From Fimbriimonadales bacterium (lineage in GTDB: Bacteria > Armatimonadota > Fimbriimonadia > Fimbriimonadales > GBS-DC), in assembly GCA_025060055.1 (NCBI GenBank), contig JANXCK010000230.1:1-7057 (forward strand): a stretch of DNA of 7,057 nucleotides. Reading direction: 5' to 3'. The translations under genes and the position numbers were made by a program. The notes below the pieces were generated by a model that did no database searches, had not been told where the DNA came from, and saw only the letters and a program-made list of their open reading frames with translations. This document shows, one piece after another, positions 4,904 through 7,057 of this stretch. How positions within the stretch are numbered: the first letter of the stretch is position 1; every line of letters starts with the position of its first letter.

Positions 4904-5590
4904 ATGAGACACGCGTTTCGAGGAGTGCTGTTAGCAGCGTTGGCACTGGCAAGCGTTAGCACCGCCCTTTCCCAGGAATACACCCTCAAACTTAATGTGA
5001 AAGAGGGGGATATTTTCAAGTATCGAGTGTCGTTGGAGATGAACTTCGGAGAACAAAGTGTGTTGGTGACCACCACTATCACCAATAAGGTGCTGAAAGT
5101 AGAGGAGAACGGCAATGTCCAGATGGAGTCCAGTTCGAGCGAACTGGTTACGAAGTTCGGCGACATGGAGATGCCGCAGCCTGGTCAGCCCCCCACCAAG
5201 ATCACTTACAAGCCGAACTACTCTCCCGCCAAAACGGACGGTGGCGATGGCTCGATGCCGATGAACCCCATCCCAGTTGTCTATCCCGATAAGCCAGTGA
5301 AAGTGGGCGACAAGTGGAGCAACACCATCAAGGGTTCAACGGGCGAGATTAAGTTCGATTATGAACTGGTGGGTGCCGAGAAGCTGAACGAAACCGAAGC
5401 AGTGAAGATCAAAGTCACTGCGCGTCTTCCCAACAGTGATGAGGCAAGCGACCGCAACGCAGAGGGCTTCGGTTGGGTCGATCCCAAAACGGGAATGCTG
5501 CTCAAGTTGGAGGCACGCCTCAAGGGGATGCAGTTCGAGGGCGCACCGATGCCCATCGACGGCGTGATGAAGATGGAGCTGGTGAAATAA
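4904..5590 (+). CDS. Exported protein of unknown function
   Basis: The protein has 228 residues. Residues 1-23 form a signal peptide (MRHAFRGVLLAALALASVS, cut near ALS-Q), so the product is secreted or periplasmic. The mature part begins with EYTLKLNVKEGDIFKYRVS and is predominantly predicted beta strand. It has a Pro/Met/Gly-rich middle (about residues 87-125), then a segment PVKVGDKWSNTIKG near 130-145, which resembles extracytoplasmic proteins of the DUF6263-like type seen in Planctomycetes and Armatimonadota. That resemblance is an impression and not a firm assignment. No catalytic motif and no cysteine are visible. The ATG is supported by AGGAGG at 4891-4896. The TAA stop ends exactly where a repeat array begins. 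Confidence 0.8.
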   Translation: MRHAFRGVLLAALALASVSTALSQEYTLKLNVKEGDIFKYRVSLEMNFGEQSVLVTTTITNKVLKVEENGNVQMESSSSELVTKFGDMEMPQPGQPPTKITYKPNYSPAKTDGGDGSMPMNPIPVVYPDKPVKVGDKWSNTIKGSTGEIKFDYELVGAEKLNETEAVKIKVTARLPNSDEASDRNAEGFGWVDPKTGMLLKLEARLKGMQFEGAPMPIDGVMKMELVK

Positions 5591-5745
5591 TACGGATTGG
5601 GGTGTCAAGTGAAACACGGCTGAAGCTGTTGCTGTGCAAACCAAGCCCGCCTACGCGGGCTACAGCCGACGGAGGTCGGCTTGGTCTGCACAGGAACGGC
5701 TTCAGCCGTTCAGAATACTGTGCCGTTTGAAACCCCGATTGGTAT
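5590..5745. repeat. Palindromic element, family B copy 1, with 32-bp hairpin arms
   Basis: The ends are inverted repeats: 5590-5608 matches the reverse complement of the right end (5727-5745, ending CCGATTGGTAT) at 15 of 19 bases. Inside, 5616-5647 pairs with 5678-5709 over 32 bases with three mismatches. Two further perfect hairpins sit in its loop, at 5645-5660 (GCCCGC/GCGGGC) and 5664-5681 (AGCCGAC/GTCGGCT). It starts on the last base of the upstream stop codon. There is no coding capacity. Confidence 0.65.
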
Positions 5746-5746
5746 A

Positions 5747-5897
5747 ATACCAATCGCCGTTTCAGACGCCGCGTTGCCCTCACCCCCTGCCCCCTCGCCC
5801 ACCGCGTGGGAGTGGGGGAGTCGGACTCCCCTCTCCCGCGACGCGGGAGAGGGGCTGGGGGTGAGGGCATAACGACATTTGAAACCCCGATTGGTAT
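5747..5897. repeat. Palindromic element, family B copy 2
   Basis: This 151-base unit starts ATACCAATC and ends GATTGGTAT. The arms extend inward through a GTTTCA/TGAAAC pair to complementary CCCTCACCCC and GGGGTGAGGG blocks, making one long imperfect hairpin. Its right end repeats the 22 bases found at 5726-5747, again at 5878-5899. Where it abuts copy 1, the two ends form the palindrome GATTGGTAT-A-ATACCAATC at 5737-5755. No transposase or gene is present. Confidence 0.65.
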
Positions 5898-6036
5898 AAG
5901 TGCCTCAGAGAGTGAAAGCTCTTTTTTTGACCCTCACCCCCAGCCCCCTCCCAAGAGGAGAGCCGAGTTTCTCCTCGCCCTCTGGGAGCGGGGCTGAGGG
6001 TGGTGAAACGGGACGATTTCGCATTTGAGGGACTTA
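5897..6036. repeat. Palindromic element, family A copy 2, ending in the hisH stop codon
   Basis: The left end is TAAGTGCCTC at 5897-5906, identical to the start of the element at 227. The right end at 6010-6036 matches 330-356 at 22 of 27 bases. The core is a long imperfect hairpin: CCCTCA (5931-5936) with TGAGGG (5995-6000), AGCCCC (5942-5947) with GGGGCT (5990-5995), CTCCCA (5948-5953) with TGGGAG (5983-5988), and GAGGAG (5955-5960) with CTCCTC (5971-5976). A run of seven T at 5922-5928 follows a weak 4-bp stem and might end + strand transcripts. Its last three bases are the hisH stop codon. Confidence 0.6.
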
Positions 6037-6663
6037 GGAACGCAGAATCGCGCAGAAGTTGCGCAGAATTTGCAGCCCGACCGCGCTGCTCTTTTCAGGA
6101 TGGAACTGTACCGCATGCAGGTTGTTGTAGCTAATAGCGCAGGCGAACGGTATGCCATAGTCGCAGTATGCTGCAATCAGCCTTGTGTCGGCGGGTTCGG
6201 GGTAGTACGAATGTACAAAGTACACATACGCGCCGTTGGAGACGCCTGTCCAGAGAGGGCAGTCGGGGCGAGTCAGGCGCAGGCGGCTCCAACCCATATG
6301 CGGAACGCGCATCCGAAAGTTGGGCGCCTCTGCGAAACCAACCACGCGCCCCTTCAAGATACTCAGTCCCTGCACGCCAGGCGACTCGGAACTGCTCTCG
6401 AAAAGCAGCTGTAGCCCCAAGCAGATCCCAAGAAACGGCTTCCCCGACTCGATTGCGTGGCGCAGGGCATGGGTTAGCCCCGATTCGTGCAGGCGTTGCA
6501 TCGCTGCGCCGAACGCGCCCACACCGGGCAACACAATCGCCTCCGCCGCGCGCAACGCGGCAGGGTCACTCGTGATGTGCGCCGATGCGCCCAGATACTC
6601 CAGCGCTTTTTGCACGCTGCGCAGGTTGCCCATCCCGTAGTCCACAATGGCGATTGAGGTCAT
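6034..6663 (-). CDS. hisH: Imidazole glycerol phosphate synthase, glutamine amidotransferase subunit HisH
   Basis: The protein has 209 residues, the expected length. HisH hydrolyses glutamine and channels ammonia to HisF, which makes imidazole glycerol phosphate and AICAR in histidine synthesis, in the cytoplasm. The class I amidotransferase fold is clear: IAIVDYGMGNLRSV at 4-17, the oxyanion-loop motif PGVGAFG at 46-52, the nucleophile Cys81 in GICLGLQ, and His188 with Glu190 in QFHPEKSS. PHMGWS at 121-126 and YFVHSYY at 148-154 are also HisH-specific. It starts 3 bases after the hisB stop codon, so the two are one operon. hisF is not in the window: downstream of hisH there is only a repeat array and a convergent gene, so hisF must be elsewhere or upstream. 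Confidence 0.96.
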   Translation of the reverse strand: MTSIAIVDYGMGNLRSVQKALEYLGASAHITSDPAALRAAEAIVLPGVGAFGAAMQRLHESGLTHALRHAIESGKPFLGICLGLQLLFESSSESPGVQGLSILKGRVVGFAEAPNFRMRVPHMGWSRLRLTRPDCPLWTGVSNGAYVYFVHSYYPEPADTRLIAAYCDYGIPFACAISYNNLHAVQFHPEKSSAVGLQILRNFCAILRS

Positions 6664-6666
6664 TGC

Positions 6667-7057
6667 TTATAGCCCTGTTGGTGGCTCCGCGCCCTCGATG
6701 TAGCCCTTGGTGGACGGCGTGCCTGCTTGGCGGGAGTTGAAGCGCGTTGCCATCTCCAGCGCTTTGGCAAACGCCTTGAAAATCGCTTCGATGGCGTGGT
6801 GGTCGTTCGCGCTCTGAATGAGTCGGATGTGGAGCGTGATGTGCGCGTGGTTAGCGAATGCGCGGAAGAACTCGCGCACCAGCTCGGTAGGCAACTGCCC
6901 GACGCGCTCGCGCTCGAATCGCGCCTCGAACTCCAGCAGCGGGCGTCCGCTCAGATCCACTGCCACCATCGCCAACGCCTCGTCCATCGGCACGATTGCC
7001 CACCCGAAACGATTGACGCTACGCAAATCGCCTAATGCCTGCTGCACCGCCTTGCCG
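6667..7057 (-). CDS. hisB: Imidazoleglycerol-phosphate dehydratase HisB, C-terminal part (5' end outside window)
   Basis: About 129 residues are present of a protein normally near 195. HisB removes water from imidazole glycerol phosphate to give imidazole acetol phosphate, using manganese. The visible part holds PMDEALA, LSGRP, the stretch TELVREFFRAFANHAHITLH, and the metal-binding ANDHHAIEAIFKAFAKAL. It ends with the family's closing STKGYI, then an extra EGAEPPTGL tail. The first half, with the DVVEDVGI-type metal motif, lies beyond the right edge. The frame is open to base 7057 with GKAVQQALGDL, so the GTG at 7047 is internal and not the start. It is the upstream gene of hisH, with a 3-base gap. 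Confidence 0.95.
   Translation of the reverse strand, partial: GKAVQQALGDLRSVNRFGWAIVPMDEALAMVAVDLSGRPLLEFEARFERERVGQLPTELVREFFRAFANHAHITLHIRLIQSANDHHAIEAIFKAFAKALEMATRFNSRQAGTPSTKGYIEGAEPPTGL

Noticed and set aside
4836..4952. Longer peroxiredoxin start at 4952
   Set aside because: The extension has no family similarity, overlaps the divergent gene's start and both promoters, while ATG 4835 gives the standard N-terminus.
5726..5899. CRISPR-like direct repeat
   Set aside because: Only two copies, 152 bases apart, and each is the end of a palindromic element. No regular spacers and no cas genes.
5473..5997. Open frames on both strands across 5473-5997
   Set aside because: They are made largely from the palindromic repeats or are antisense to the exported-protein gene. 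Pro/Ser/Arg-rich translations without start signals.

Overview
The window looks like chromosomal DNA from a GC-rich, free-living, diderm-type bacterium. The clues are a PEP-CTERM surface protein with a sigma-54-type promoter, a lipoprotein signal, an apparent beta-barrel C-terminus, promoters built around GGTATAAT with little visible -35, and palindromic intergenic repeats. Together these suggest an Armatimonadota (Fimbriimonadales-like) lineage. That placement is inference from gene style and not a database result.

Layout. At the left edge (1-160, +) is the 3' end of a probable outer-membrane beta-barrel protein. A palindromic repeat element (227-356) fills the convergent gap to a minus-strand block. 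In transcription order that block is: a PEP-CTERM surface protein (3340-2693), a DCC/DUF393 thiol-redox protein (2614-2228), a DUF2071 protein coupled to it by an ATGA overlap (2231-1494), and a lipoprotein carrying a ComEC-type metallo-beta-lactamase domain plus an Ada-like zinc module (1463-363). Upstream of the PEP-CTERM gene is a near-consensus -24/-12 sigma-54 promoter, whose predicted transcript would begin with a 10-bp hairpin. A possible small two-helix membrane protein lies on the + strand (3472-3774), its 3' end antisense to an ABC ATPase. A peroxiredoxin of the BCP type (4835-4353) and the ABC ATPase (4366-3644) overlap and run on the minus strand. They are divergent from an exported protein of unknown function (4904-5590, +).

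Between that exported protein and hisH (5590-6036) is a stop-codon-to-stop-codon array of three palindromic repeat elements. The right edge holds the end of a histidine biosynthesis operon, hisB (partial) followed by hisH, 3 bases apart.

The most interesting signals are regulatory. They are the sigma-54 promoter joined to a 5'-terminal hairpin on the PEP-CTERM gene, several GGTATAAT -10 boxes so close to start codons that the mRNAs should be leaderless, and palindromic repeats found only in the two convergent gene gaps and lying flush with stop codons. No mobile-element transposase, CRISPR array, rRNA or tRNA was seen.
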